64,000 nt of DNA, taken from positions 62,001-126,000 of the forward strand of contig JBFXDX010000002.1 in the NCBI GenBank assembly GCA_050180705.1, given 5' to 3'. Positions 36,965 through 45,599 of the stretch are shown in pieces (positions within the stretch are counted from its first letter, which is position 1; the number at the start of each line of letters is the position of its first letter). A program made the translations under genes and the position numbers. The stretch comes from SB25 sp050180705 (GTDB taxonomy: Bacteria > Bacteroidota > Bacteroidia > Bacteroidales > Tenuifilaceae). The notes beneath the pieces are model-generated. The model did no database searches and had not been told where the DNA came from. It saw nothing but the letters and a program-made list of their open reading frames with translations.

Positions 36965-38587
36965 ATGGCAACCCCTGACTTTTACTACCAGGAACGTTTC
37001 CCTGTTGGAGACGATCAAACGGAATATTACCTATTAACCAAGGAGTTTGTCTCGCTTGCCAAGTTTGAGGGCGAAGATATTGTAAAAATTGATCCGGAAG
37101 GCTTAGCCGTTCTGGCCAAAGCAGCAATGCACGATACTTCCTTTATGCTCCGTACTGAGCATATTAAACAAATTGCAGCAATACTCCAAGATCCAGAAGC
37201 CAGTAAGAATGACAAGTTTGTTGCATTGGTAATTCTTCGAAACGCTGAAATATCCGCCAAGGGAATCCTCCCAATCTGTCAGGATACAGGAACTGCCACT
37301 GTGTTTGCCAAAAAGGGTCAAAAAGTTTGGACCGGCAGTGATGATACGGAAGCATTATCCCGTGGAATATACAAAACATATACTCAGGAGTACTTGAGGT
37401 ATTCACAAACTGTTCCTATCGATATGTATACCGAGAAGAACTCCGGTACAAATCTGCCCGCTCAAATTGATATTTATGCCACAAAAGGCAATGAATTTGA
37501 GTTTATGTTTGTGGCTAAAGGAGGAGGATCTGCCAATAAAAGTATGCTGTTTCAGGAAACAAAGGCACTACTTAATCCCGAAAAACTTGAGGCATATCTA
37601 ATCGATAAAATAAAGAATCTTGGTACAGCAGCCTGTCCTCCTTACCATATCGCATTTGTAATTGGCGGAACATCCGCAGAGGATACGCTTAAAACAGTAA
37701 AACTTGCCTCAACTAAATATCTCGACAATTTGCCAACCAAGGGGAACGAGCATGGACAAGCATTCCGTGATGTTGAGTTAGAGGAAAAGATACTAAAAGC
37801 AACCTACAATATGGGCGTTGGAGCTCAGTTTGGTGGAAAGTACATGGCTCTTGATGTTAGAATTATTCGATTGCCACGCCACGGTGCATCCTGCCCTGTT
37901 GGCATAGGTGTTTCGTGCATCGCAGACAGGAATATTAAGGCAAAAATCAACCGCGATGGTATTTGGATTGAGAAATTGGAGAATAACCCCGGCCGTTTTA
38001 TTCCTGAGCAATGGCGCAAGCCCGATGAGAGCGGAGCCATCAAAATTGACCTTAACCTTCCTATGCCTCAAATCCTGGCAGAGTTAAGCAAACACCCTGT
38101 TGGCACTAGACTCTCTCTGAATGGGACTATTATTGTAGGTCGCGATATTGCTCACGCAAAACTAAAAGAACGGATAGACAAAGGCGAAGGCTTACCTGAA
38201 TACATCAAGAATCACCCGATTTACTATGCTGGTCCAGCAAAAACTCCTGCAGGAATGCCATCAGGATCGTTTGGGCCAACCACCGCAGGACGTATGGACT
38301 CATATGTGGATTTATTCCAATCGCAAGGCGGAAGTCTCGTTATGATTGCCAAGGGCAACCGTAGCCAAGCGGTAACCGATGCCTGCAAAAAGTATGGTGG
38401 ATTTTACTTGGGAAGCATTGGCGGTCCAGCAGCTATACTAGCCGAGGAGAATATCAAAAAGGTTGAACTTATTGAGTATCCTGAATTGGGAATGGAAGCT
38501 ATTTATAGAATTGAAGTAGTTGACTTCCCCGCGTTTATCCTTGTCGACGATAAGGGTAACGATTTCTACAAGCAGGTGATGAAGTAA
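36965..38587 (+). CDS. Class I (4Fe-4S) fumarate hydratase
   Basis: 540 aa, typical length for a fused FumA/B-type enzyme that interconverts fumarate and malate. Cys105 in ILPICQDTGT and cysteines in RHGASCPVGIGVSC look like cluster ligands. GPTTAGRMDSYVD near the C-terminal half and GGFYLGSIGGPAA mark the beta domain. This oxygen-labile class suits an anaerobe. It starts 18 bp after the CAP gene, so it may share a transcript; a separate promoter lies behind it for the mtnA operon. Confidence 0.93.
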   Translation: MATPDFYYQERFPVGDDQTEYYLLTKEFVSLAKFEGEDIVKIDPEGLAVLAKAAMHDTSFMLRTEHIKQIAAILQDPEASKNDKFVALVILRNAEISAKGILPICQDTGTATVFAKKGQKVWTGSDDTEALSRGIYKTYTQEYLRYSQTVPIDMYTEKNSGTNLPAQIDIYATKGNEFEFMFVAKGGGSANKSMLFQETKALLNPEKLEAYLIDKIKNLGTAACPPYHIAFVIGGTSAEDTLKTVKLASTKYLDNLPTKGNEHGQAFRDVELEEKILKATYNMGVGAQFGGKYMALDVRIIRLPRHGASCPVGIGVSCIADRNIKAKINRDGIWIEKLENNPGRFIPEQWRKPDESGAIKIDLNLPMPQILAELSKHPVGTRLSLNGTIIVGRDIAHAKLKERIDKGEGLPEYIKNHPIYYAGPAKTPAGMPSGSFGPTTAGRMDSYVDLFQSQGGSLVMIAKGNRSQAVTDACKKYGGFYLGSIGGPAAILAEENIKKVELIEYPELGMEAIYRIEVVDFPAFILVDDKGNDFYKQVMK

Positions 38588-38640
38588 AATTACAGACTCT
38601 AGAATTCAGATTTCAGACACAAGACTATGTGTTTGAGTTG

Positions 38641-38648
38641 TATCTTTG
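38641..38648 (+). promoter_or_regulatory. -7 element (TATCTTTG) of the mtnA-aldolase-mtnP operon
   Basis: TAnnTTTG match. The expected start point near 38652 lies downstream of the first possible TTG start (38646) and upstream of TTG 38685, which supports the latter as the mtnA start. Confidence 0.55.
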
Positions 38649-38684
38649 CCCGATATCTTGTGTTTAATTTCTAAAAGCTGCATT

Positions 38685-39791
38685 TTGAAAGTCAACGGAA
38701 AGCATTACAGAACAATTTGGTTAGAGGAGAGCGATGCTCCCTGTGTAAAAATCATCGACCAGCGTTTTTTACCGCATCAATTCATAATTGAGGACATAAC
38801 CAACTTCAATCAAATGGTTGTGGCAATTAAAGATATGCACCTTAGAGGTGCAGGATTAATTGGTGTTGCTGCTGCCTATGGAATTTACTTGGCAATTTTG
38901 GAATCGGCTAAGACAGATAATTTTGATACAAATCTATCTAAACTAGCCAAAGAACTTGCAGAAACTCGACCCACTGCTGTTAATCTAATTTGGGCAATTG
39001 ATAGGCAAATGGATGAAATTGCGAAAGTCAACTCTATTGACGATAAAATAGAGGCGGCAAAGCAAACGGCCCAGTTAATTGCCGATGAGGATGCAGATAG
39101 TAGTCAAAGCATAGGCTTGTTTGGGGTTGATATCATTGAACGAATTAGCAAGGCTAAAAATGGCGGGGTTGTAAATATTCTTACCCATTGTAATGCAGGC
39201 TGGCTGGCTTTTGCCGATTATGGCACTGCCACTGCCCCAATTTACGAGGCGCATAAACGAGGAATAAAGGTGCACGTTTGGGTCGACGAAACCCGACCCC
39301 GGAATCAGGGCGCATCACTAACAGCCTGGGAATTGCTCAATGAGGGCGTACCTCACACGTTGATTCCCGATAACACAGGTGGTCATCTTATGCAGCACGG
39401 TATGGTTGATATGGTTATAACTGGTGCCGATAGGGTTACAAGCAATGGCGATGCTGCCAATAAAATTGGCACTTACCTAAAAGCGCTAGCTGCTACCGAT
39501 AATAAGATTCCATTTTACATTGCAGCGCCCTCGTCATCGTTCGATTGGACCTTGACCGATGGTGTTAGGCAAATCCCAATAGAGCAACGTCATTCCAACG
39601 AGGTTCGTTATATTTCCGGCTTATCAAATGGAAAGGTTGAAGAGGTGTTGATTTGCCCAGAGAATACACCAGTGGCCAATTACGGTTTTGATGTTACCCC
39701 TGCACGATTAATCACTGGGATAATTACGGAACGAGGTGTTTGCAGTGCAACAACCGAATCTATCCGTTCACTTTATCCCGAAAAGTTCTAG
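38685..39791 (+). CDS. mtnA: S-methyl-5-thioribose-1-phosphate isomerase
   Basis: 368 aa from a TTG start. Converts methylthioribose-1-phosphate to methylthioribulose-1-phosphate. Conserved residues: RGAGLIG near 54-60, Cys169 in ILTHCNAGWLA, DETRPRNQGA at 201-210 and Asp249 in ITGADRV. No ATG exists near the true N-terminus (first internal Met is inside the fold). TTG 38685 gives the usual KVNGKHYRTIWLEE start. First of three tightly packed genes whose products act in sequence on methylthioadenosine. Confidence 0.93.
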   Translation: MKVNGKHYRTIWLEESDAPCVKIIDQRFLPHQFIIEDITNFNQMVVAIKDMHLRGAGLIGVAAAYGIYLAILESAKTDNFDTNLSKLAKELAETRPTAVNLIWAIDRQMDEIAKVNSIDDKIEAAKQTAQLIADEDADSSQSIGLFGVDIIERISKAKNGGVVNILTHCNAGWLAFADYGTATAPIYEAHKRGIKVHVWVDETRPRNQGASLTAWELLNEGVPHTLIPDNTGGHLMQHGMVDMVITGADRVTSNGDAANKIGTYLKALAATDNKIPFYIAAPSSSFDWTLTDGVRQIPIEQRHSNEVRYISGLSNGKVEEVLICPENTPVANYGFDVTPARLITGIITERGVCSATTESIRSLYPEKF

Positions 39792-39794
39792 ACT

Positions 39795-40400
39795 ATGCAG
39801 GATGGAGTTATAAAATTTACCTGTAACTGGACAAAGGCAGAGCCTTTTGCTCCAGAAATCATTGCGGAAATTAACCATTGGCGCCAGGTGCTGTATAGCA
39901 AAGGATTGATAGGGTTGGATAAACAAGGAATTGGCTATGGCAACATCAGTGTAAGGTATCAGCAAAATCAATTCATTATAAGTGGCTCGGGAACTGGGCA
40001 GCACTCCGAATTAACCAACGAGCATTACACCTTGGTTACAAGCTTCAATGTTCATAGGAACACTGTTGATGCCGTTGGGCCAATCATTGCATCATCGGAA
40101 TCGATGACACACGCAATCCTGTACCAATGCGACCCGAGCATAAATGCAGTTGTGCACATTCATCATAAAGAGTTATGGAAAAGTTTGATGTATAAAGTGC
40201 CTACAACTGATAAAAAAGCCGAGTATGGAACTCCAGAAATGGCTATAGAGATGGTTCGTCTATACAATAAAACGGAACTACCAAAATCAAAATTGTTAGT
40301 TATGGCAGGGCACGAGGAGGGTGTGGTTTCGTTTGGAGCAGATGTTGAATCTGCCACAAAGATTATTCTCGACAAAATGATTGAATTAGGAATTGAATAG
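39795..40400 (+). CDS. Class II aldolase/adducin-family enzyme (likely MTRu-1-P aldolase or dehydratase)
   Basis: 201 aa. Metal ligands of the family are visible: His121 and His123 in VVHIHHKELW and His173 in AGHEEGVV, with the acidic residue Glu102 in SSESMTHAIL. It starts 3 bp after mtnA and ends 1 bp before mtnP, so its substrate is almost surely methylthioribulose-1-phosphate or a related deoxypentulose phosphate. It could be an Ald2-type aldolase giving DHAP and an aldehyde, or MtnB-type dehydratase. The lack of mtnC/mtnD/mtnE genes nearby favours the aldolase. Confidence 0.85.
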   Translation: MQDGVIKFTCNWTKAEPFAPEIIAEINHWRQVLYSKGLIGLDKQGIGYGNISVRYQQNQFIISGSGTGQHSELTNEHYTLVTSFNVHRNTVDAVGPIIASSESMTHAILYQCDPSINAVVHIHHKELWKSLMYKVPTTDKKAEYGTPEMAIEMVRLYNKTELPKSKLLVMAGHEEGVVSFGADVESATKIILDKMIELGIE

Positions 40401-40401
40401 A

Positions 40402-41157
40402 ATGCACAATATGAAGACCATTGGGATAATTGGCGGTTCAGGGCTCGATAAACCTGAAATATTACAAAATGCAAAGGAGGTGGAAGTCGTTACTCCTTTC
40501 GGGAATCCTTCATCTACACTAAAAATAGGAAATATCGGGAATTGTAAGGTTGTTTTACTATCGCGTCACGGATACGGACATCAGTACAGTCCAACCGAGG
40601 TCAACTACAGAGCCAATATTTATGCTATGAAGGAGCAGAATGTTGATGCAATTATTGCCACAACTGCCTGCGGCAGTTTACGACAGGAAATTGGCCGAGG
40701 CGATTTTGTTCTGCTCGACCAATTCATCGATTTTACTAAGAAGCGTGCCAATACATTCTTTGATAGTTTTGCCACAGGAATTTCACACCCCGGAATGGCA
40801 TATCCATTCGATAAAGACCTAAGGGAAATCATCCTGACTAACGCTAATAAAATTGGCATTAAGATGCATTCTAAAGGAACGGTTGTAACCATTGAGGGTC
40901 CAAGATTTTCTACTCGGGCAGAGTCAATGATGTTTCGTAGTTGGGGTGCCGATGTAATTAATATGTCCATTGCCACTGAGGCTAGCCTTGCAAACGAACT
41001 CCAAATCCCATATGCTGCAATTGCAATGAGCACTGACTACGATTGCTGGAAGGACGATGAACCTCCTGTTAGTTGGGAAGAGGTTTTAAAAGTATTTAGT
41101 AAGAACGCCAACAACGTTATTGAACTGTTAGTAAGGACTATCAAAAGTCTAGAATAG
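40402..41157 (+). CDS. mtnP: Methylthioadenosine phosphorylase (PNP family)
   Basis: 251 aa. Phosphorolysis of 5'-methylthioadenosine to adenine and methylthioribose-1-phosphate, the substrate for MtnA encoded just upstream. IGIIGGSGLD at the start, LSRHGYGH (phosphate binding), TACGSLRQEI and EGPRFSTRAE are class hallmarks; NMSIATEASLANE and STDYDCWKDDE follow. ATG 40411 (MKTIGIIGG) is an equally good start three codons later; the upstream TTG 40393 lies inside the previous gene. Confidence 0.92.
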   Translation: MHNMKTIGIIGGSGLDKPEILQNAKEVEVVTPFGNPSSTLKIGNIGNCKVVLLSRHGYGHQYSPTEVNYRANIYAMKEQNVDAIIATTACGSLRQEIGRGDFVLLDQFIDFTKKRANTFFDSFATGISHPGMAYPFDKDLREIILTNANKIGIKMHSKGTVVTIEGPRFSTRAESMMFRSWGADVINMSIATEASLANELQIPYAAIAMSTDYDCWKDDEPPVSWEEVLKVFSKNANNVIELLVRTIKSLE

Positions 41158-41205
41158 AGGTATATTCTTGAATATTTTTTAAAAAAATGTGACTAATTTT
41201 TATTT

Positions 41206-41221
41206 GTTAGAATATTCTAAC
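41206..41221. promoter_or_regulatory. Perfect 16-bp palindrome, likely MarR operator (marR promoter)
   Basis: GTTAGAATATTCTAAC is identical on both strands and lies immediately upstream of the -7 element of the marR gene. It differs from the palindrome before the ATPase gene only at two symmetric positions. A protein bound here would block its own transcription. Confidence 0.75.
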
Positions 41222-41229
41222 TATATTTG
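41222..41229 (+). promoter_or_regulatory. -7 element (TATATTTG) of marR
   Basis: TAnnTTTG match directly abutting the palindrome. The predicted transcription start is about 41233, next to the likely GTG start at 41234, so the mRNA may be nearly leaderless. Confidence 0.55.
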
Positions 41230-41233
41230 TGAC

Positions 41234-41650
41234 GTGAATGAATTAGAAAAAATAATATCGAAGTTATCGAATATGATGACCCAGGTTGAGGAGGCGGCCA
41301 AGGAGCAATTTGGTCTTCTGGAACTCACCCTCACCCAAATGAATTATCTGGAAACCATAAATCAACTTGAAAATCCTAACATCACAGAGTTAGCAGCAAC
41401 CTTAAAGTTGACTAAACCAACAGTTAAAGTTGCAATTGATAAGTTGATTGAGAGGGAGTATGTTTATAAGGTTCAATCCGACGAGGATAGGCGAAGTTCT
41501 CATTTACACCTTACCGAGAAAGGTAAGAAGATAAATCAAATGCACGATTTTGCCCACAAGCAAATAGCCGAATCGGTTGGCAAGAAACTCAGCAAAACTG
41601 AAAGGGAAATACTTGTGGTTCTTTTAAATAGAGTTCTATCAAATAGATAA
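41234..41650 (+). CDS. MarR-family transcriptional regulator
   Basis: 138 aa from GTG 41234. The winged helix is clear: NITELAATLKLTKPTVKVAIDKLIEREYVYK, then SDEDRRSSHLHLTEKGKK. Flanking helices form the dimer domain. A GTG at 41189 would place the operator and -7 element inside the coding region, so I prefer 41234; ATG 41270 is a shorter option. It should bind the GTTAGwATATwCTAAC palindromes before itself and before the P-type ATPase gene and be released by a metal, thiol or small-molecule signal that is unknown. Confidence 0.85.
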   Translation: MNELEKIISKLSNMMTQVEEAAKEQFGLLELTLTQMNYLETINQLENPNITELAATLKLTKPTVKVAIDKLIEREYVYKVQSDEDRRSSHLHLTEKGKKINQMHDFAHKQIAESVGKKLSKTEREILVVLLNRVLSNR

Positions 41651-41664
41651 TTTTTTATCAAATT

Positions 41665-41682
41665 AGTTAGTATATACTAACT
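41665..41682. promoter_or_regulatory. 18-bp palindrome, likely MarR operator before the P-type ATPase
   Basis: AGTTAGTATATACTAACT is a perfect palindrome 15 bp before ATG 41698. Its 16-bp core matches the marR operator except for the central A/T pair swap. Confidence 0.75.
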
Positions 41683-41697
41683 GAAATATTTAGAATT

Positions 41698-44241
41698 ATG
41701 GAGAATAAATCGCACAACGAAAAGTATTTTGGTTTAACCGACCAAGAGGTTGCTGCCAAACAAGCCAACGAAGGATTCAATGAATTGCCTTCATCCAAAC
41801 CAAAAAATGTTTTGGAGATTGCCATTGGTGTTGTAAAGGAGCCAATGTTCTTATTGCTTGTAGCCTGCGGTACTTTATACCTTATTCTTGGCGATATTCA
41901 GGAAGGCTTAATGCTTCTTGGTTTTGTGTTTGTAATTATGGGCATTGAGTTTTATCAGGAGAAAAAAACAGAAAAAGCGCTTGATGCCCTTAAAGATTTA
42001 GCCAGTCCCAGGGCTCTTGTAATCCGTAATGGTCAAACAATTCGTATTTCTGGGAAAGAGGTTGTTACAGATGATATAATTATCCTACAGGAGGGCGATA
42101 GAGTCCCTGCCGACGCAATAGTGCTCGATTGTAATAATTTAATGGCTGACGAGTCGCTTCTAACAGGAGAATCAGTTCCTGTTAGAAAAAGGGACTGGCT
42201 CGATGGTGACAAGGATTTCATTCCTGGAGGCGATGATATTCCTTGGGTTTACTCCGGGTCTATGATTATCCAGGGAAATGGTATTGCAAGGGTAAAGCAC
42301 ATTGGAGTAAATACTGAGATTGGTAAAATTGGTAAAGCATTAGAGTCGGTTGAGGAAGAGCCAACCCAACTAAAGAAAGAGATGGGTGTATTGGTAAAGC
42401 GCCTTGCAATAATTGGAATTGCATTGTGTGTTCTAGTTATTGTAGTATTCACTCTAACTCGCGGTGATCTGCTAAAAGGATTCCTTGCCGGTATTACTCT
42501 TGCAATGGCAATGCTTCCAGAGGAGTTCCCTGTTGTACTCACCGTATTTCTGGCTTTAGGCGCTTGGCGAATATCTAAAAAAAATGTATTGACCCGCAAA
42601 CCTGCAGCTATTGAAACTTTAGGCTCGGCAACGGTGCTTTGTACCGATAAAACAGGTACGCTTACTCAGAATAAAATGACCATTACGAAACTTTACAATG
42701 GCAATGGATTTATCGATATATCATCTAAAACTGATTTTCCTGAACCGTTCCACTTAGTGATAGAGTATGGCATTTTGGCCAGTCAGGTTAACCCATTCGA
42801 CTCAATGGAAAGCGCCATTACAAGAATTGGAGAGGAGTATTTATCAAACACTGAGCATATCCATATCGATTGGGTAATGGAGAAGGAGTATCCTTTGTCT
42901 AAAGATTTGCTTGCGATGTCGAGGGTGTTTACCAATACGGGGACAAATAAGAAGGTAATTGCTGCAAAGGGTGCTCCTGAGGCAATTTTCGACCTATGCC
43001 ATTTAAATGGAGAAACACTTTCGCAGTATCAAAAAGCTGTGGCTCAAATGGCCTCAGAAGGTCTGAGGGTTTTGGGCGTTGCTAAGGCAGAAGTTGGTGA
43101 TGAGGCTTTACCCCCAATTCAACACGATTTCGACTTCGAGTTTGTTGGCCTAATTGGACTTTCTGACCCAATTCGTGAGACTGTCCCAATGGCTGTGGCA
43201 GAGTGTTATCGTGCTGGCATTAGAGTAATTATGATTACTGGCGATTATCCTGTAACCGCAATGAACATTGGTAAAGATATTGGACTGCATAATACCGATA
43301 AATGCATTACAGGCCCAGAGTTACAGCAGATGACCGAGGCGGAACTATCCGAGAGAATTAAGGATGTGAATATTTTTGCAAGGGTAGTGCCTGAGCAGAA
43401 ACTCAAGATTGTGAATGCACTTAAGCGCAATGGCGAAATTGTAGCAATGACAGGCGATGGTGTGAACGATGCTCCAGCATTAAAAGCCGCCAACATTGGA
43501 ATTGCAATGGGCGAAAAGGGTACCGACGTTGCTCGCGAAGCCTCATCGCTGGTTCTTATGGACGATAATTTTGCATCCATAGTGGGAGCAGTTAAAATGG
43601 GACGAAGAATTTTTGATAACCTTCAGAAGGCCCTTGGTTACATTTTTGCCATTCACGTGCCAATTGCGGGTTTATCATTAATCCCTGTACTTTTTGCAGA
43701 CCTTCCACTAATTCTTTGGCCTGTACATATCGTGTTCTTAGAGTTAATCATTGACCCTGCTTGTTCGATAATTTTTGAGGCAGAATCCGAGGAGAAAGAT
43801 GTGATGACTCGTCCTCCAAAAAATATCAAAGAACCATTCTTTGGAGCTAAGAAGATATTCCTCAGCTGTATGCAAGGTGTTGGAATACTAATTATTGGAT
43901 TATTGGTTTACTTTATTGGCTATAAGCTGGGCTATTCAGAGAAAGCAATACGTACCTTTACATTTATTTCATTGATTGCATCAAATATTGCAGTAATACT
44001 ATCGAACCGATCTTGGACGAACAGCATTTTTAAGATTATGGTTACACCAAATAAAGCAGTAAGATGGGTTGTTGGTGGTGCAATTCTTTTCCTAGTTTTA
44101 ATATTGAATGTTCCATTCCTTATAGATTTATTCCAGTTTGAGAAGGTAACCTTTGTGCAACAGATTATTTGTGCAGCAGCAGGTTTTGCCAGTATAACAT
44201 GGTTTGAGCTATACAAGATCTTTCACAAGCAAAATATTTGA
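41698..44241 (+). CDS. Cation-translocating P-type ATPase (P2-like)
   Basis: 847 aa. Cation_ATPase_N (1-70), actuator motif TGES at 156-159, phosphorylation motif DKTGT at 317-321, hinge TGDGVNDAP in the C-terminal part of the P domain, and ten membrane helices. Helix 4 has PEEFP at 274-278 where Ca2+ pumps have PE[GA]LP, and helix 6 has ELIIDPACS. The transported ion may thus be Ca2+, Mn2+ or another divalent cation, moved out of the cytoplasm. There is no N-terminal CxxC domain, so it is not a Cu/Zn P1B pump. Controlled by the adjacent MarR. Confidence 0.92.
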   Translation: MENKSHNEKYFGLTDQEVAAKQANEGFNELPSSKPKNVLEIAIGVVKEPMFLLLVACGTLYLILGDIQEGLMLLGFVFVIMGIEFYQEKKTEKALDALKDLASPRALVIRNGQTIRISGKEVVTDDIIILQEGDRVPADAIVLDCNNLMADESLLTGESVPVRKRDWLDGDKDFIPGGDDIPWVYSGSMIIQGNGIARVKHIGVNTEIGKIGKALESVEEEPTQLKKEMGVLVKRLAIIGIALCVLVIVVFTLTRGDLLKGFLAGITLAMAMLPEEFPVVLTVFLALGAWRISKKNVLTRKPAAIETLGSATVLCTDKTGTLTQNKMTITKLYNGNGFIDISSKTDFPEPFHLVIEYGILASQVNPFDSMESAITRIGEEYLSNTEHIHIDWVMEKEYPLSKDLLAMSRVFTNTGTNKKVIAAKGAPEAIFDLCHLNGETLSQYQKAVAQMASEGLRVLGVAKAEVGDEALPPIQHDFDFEFVGLIGLSDPIRETVPMAVAECYRAGIRVIMITGDYPVTAMNIGKDIGLHNTDKCITGPELQQMTEAELSERIKDVNIFARVVPEQKLKIVNALKRNGEIVAMTGDGVNDAPALKAANIGIAMGEKGTDVAREASSLVLMDDNFASIVGAVKMGRRIFDNLQKALGYIFAIHVPIAGLSLIPVLFADLPLILWPVHIVFLELIIDPACSIIFEAESEEKDVMTRPPKNIKEPFFGAKKIFLSCMQGVGILIIGLLVYFIGYKLGYSEKAIRTFTFISLIASNIAVILSNRSWTNSIFKIMVTPNKAVRWVVGGAILFLVLILNVPFLIDLFQFEKVTFVQQIICAAAGFASITWFELYKIFHKQNI

Positions 44242-44247
44242 TAAAGT

Positions 44248-44880
44248 ATGAAAGACTCAAATAAGGGAATATGGATATGGAATAAATTCGCAAAACATTA
44301 TAGCGGATTTATTAAAAGAACGTTAGCTAATGCTTATGCCGAACTGTACGATCAAATTAAGGCAGATGTTGAAGGAGTTGATTCTGTTTTGGAGGTAGCA
44401 ACAGGTCCCGGGTTAATAGCATTCGAAATTTCCGATATAGTTAGACATATCGATGCTGTTGATTTGTCCCCGCAAATGGTTGCAGTAGCAAAGGAAACGC
44501 AACGTCAAAAAAGTGTACTGAATATTGATTTTGCCTGTTGCGATGCCTACAACTTACCCTTTGCAGATGGTAAGTTCGATAGAGTAATCGCATCGAACCT
44601 ATTGCATTTGCTAAAGGAGCCAAACGTTGCTCTGGTGGAGATGAAAAGAGTGCTTAAATCAGATGGAAAAATTATTCTTCCAACATTTTGCCACGGCGAG
44701 AGTTTTAAGTCAAGGTTTATTTCATTTTTTATGAGTTTATCGGGGTTTAAGGCCGAGAATAAGTGGAGTGTGAAAGATTATGGGGAGTACATTGGTAATA
44801 ATGGTTTTAAAATTATCGGCAAAAGAATAATATCAGGAAAGATTCCTTTAGTATATTTAATGGTAGAAAATCAAAACTAG
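44248..44880 (+). CDS. Class I SAM-dependent methyltransferase
   Basis: 210 aa. Motif I VLEVATGPG (with acidic residue after beta2, DAVDLSPQM), motif with CDAYNLPFADGKFDRVIASNLLHLL, and a later VLKSDGKIILP strand. This is the UbiE/methyltransferase-11 type. It starts 6 bp after the ATPase and ends 5 bp before the cytochrome gene, so it belongs to the MarR-controlled unit. Substrate unknown; small hydrophobic compounds are typical for the family. Confidence 0.88.
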   Translation: MKDSNKGIWIWNKFAKHYSGFIKRTLANAYAELYDQIKADVEGVDSVLEVATGPGLIAFEISDIVRHIDAVDLSPQMVAVAKETQRQKSVLNIDFACCDAYNLPFADGKFDRVIASNLLHLLKEPNVALVEMKRVLKSDGKIILPTFCHGESFKSRFISFFMSLSGFKAENKWSVKDYGEYIGNNGFKIIGKRIISGKIPLVYLMVENQN

Positions 44881-44885
44881 AAACT

Positions 44886-45581
44886 ATGAAAACTTATGTA
44901 TGGAGCATCCCAACAAGGGCATTTCATTGGTTACTCGTATTGGGAATTATTGTATCTTTTATAAGTATTGAAGTTGCTGATTCTATTTCGATACACGTCA
45001 TTTCTGGTCTAACCATCGGTATAATTATTCTTTTTAGATTATTGTGGGGGGCTACAGGTCCTCGTTACTCACATTTTAAGGATTTCGTCATTAACCCCAG
45101 AACAATTATTGAATATCTGAAAAACTCAAACGGTAAGTTATATGTAGGGCACAACCCTCTTGCATCTGTCGTGATGCTGGGGATTGTTGTAGTTGTTCTA
45201 CTAATGGTAATGTCGGGAATTATGCTTTTGGAATCAAGTTCTGAAACGGCTTTGTTTTTCTCAATAAATTCAGCACATCACGAGCTGCTTATGGAGATTC
45301 ACGAGGTTTTATTCTCTGTGCTTATGGTCCTTACCGGAATGCATATTCTAGGTTTGATATTGGATAGAGTTAAAAATAGAGAAGCAGGAACGCTAATGTC
45401 TATTTTTACTGGATATAAGACCATTGAAGGCGAGAATATAAAACTGAACACGGGTCAGCGATTTATCGCTATTGTCTTTGGTGTATTATTGGTGTTATCC
45501 CTGATTTTAATGTCTAGTAGTAAGAAAATAATATCAATCCAACTAGACGACCAAGATACAGAAATGGTTGATGAGGATTAA
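44886..45581 (+). CDS. Cytochrome b561-type membrane protein
   Basis: 231 aa with four main membrane helices and a fifth near the C-terminus (about 192-210). Histidines at 14 (first helix), 37 (second), 139 (third) and 153 (fourth) fit two b-type haems, as in Ni/Fe-hydrogenase-type b561 subunits. The partner oxidoreductase is not in the window. As part of the MarR cluster it could pass electrons between the quinone pool and a periplasmic acceptor under the inducing stress. Confidence 0.88.
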   Translation: MKTYVWSIPTRAFHWLLVLGIIVSFISIEVADSISIHVISGLTIGIIILFRLLWGATGPRYSHFKDFVINPRTIIEYLKNSNGKLYVGHNPLASVVMLGIVVVVLLMVMSGIMLLESSSETALFFSINSAHHELLMEIHEVLFSVLMVLTGMHILGLILDRVKNREAGTLMSIFTGYKTIEGENIKLNTGQRFIAIVFGVLLVLSLILMSSSKKIISIQLDDQDTEMVDED

Positions 45582-45599
45582 AACTTCATAACTACTGTA

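Noticed and set aside
38588..38640. Short TTCAGA-type motifs after fumarase as another heptamer tract
   Set aside because: Only two or three loose matches without a steady period.
41164..41180. TATTCTTGAATA plus T-run as the mtnP terminator
   Set aside because: The stem has only 5 A/T-rich pairs; too weak to call.
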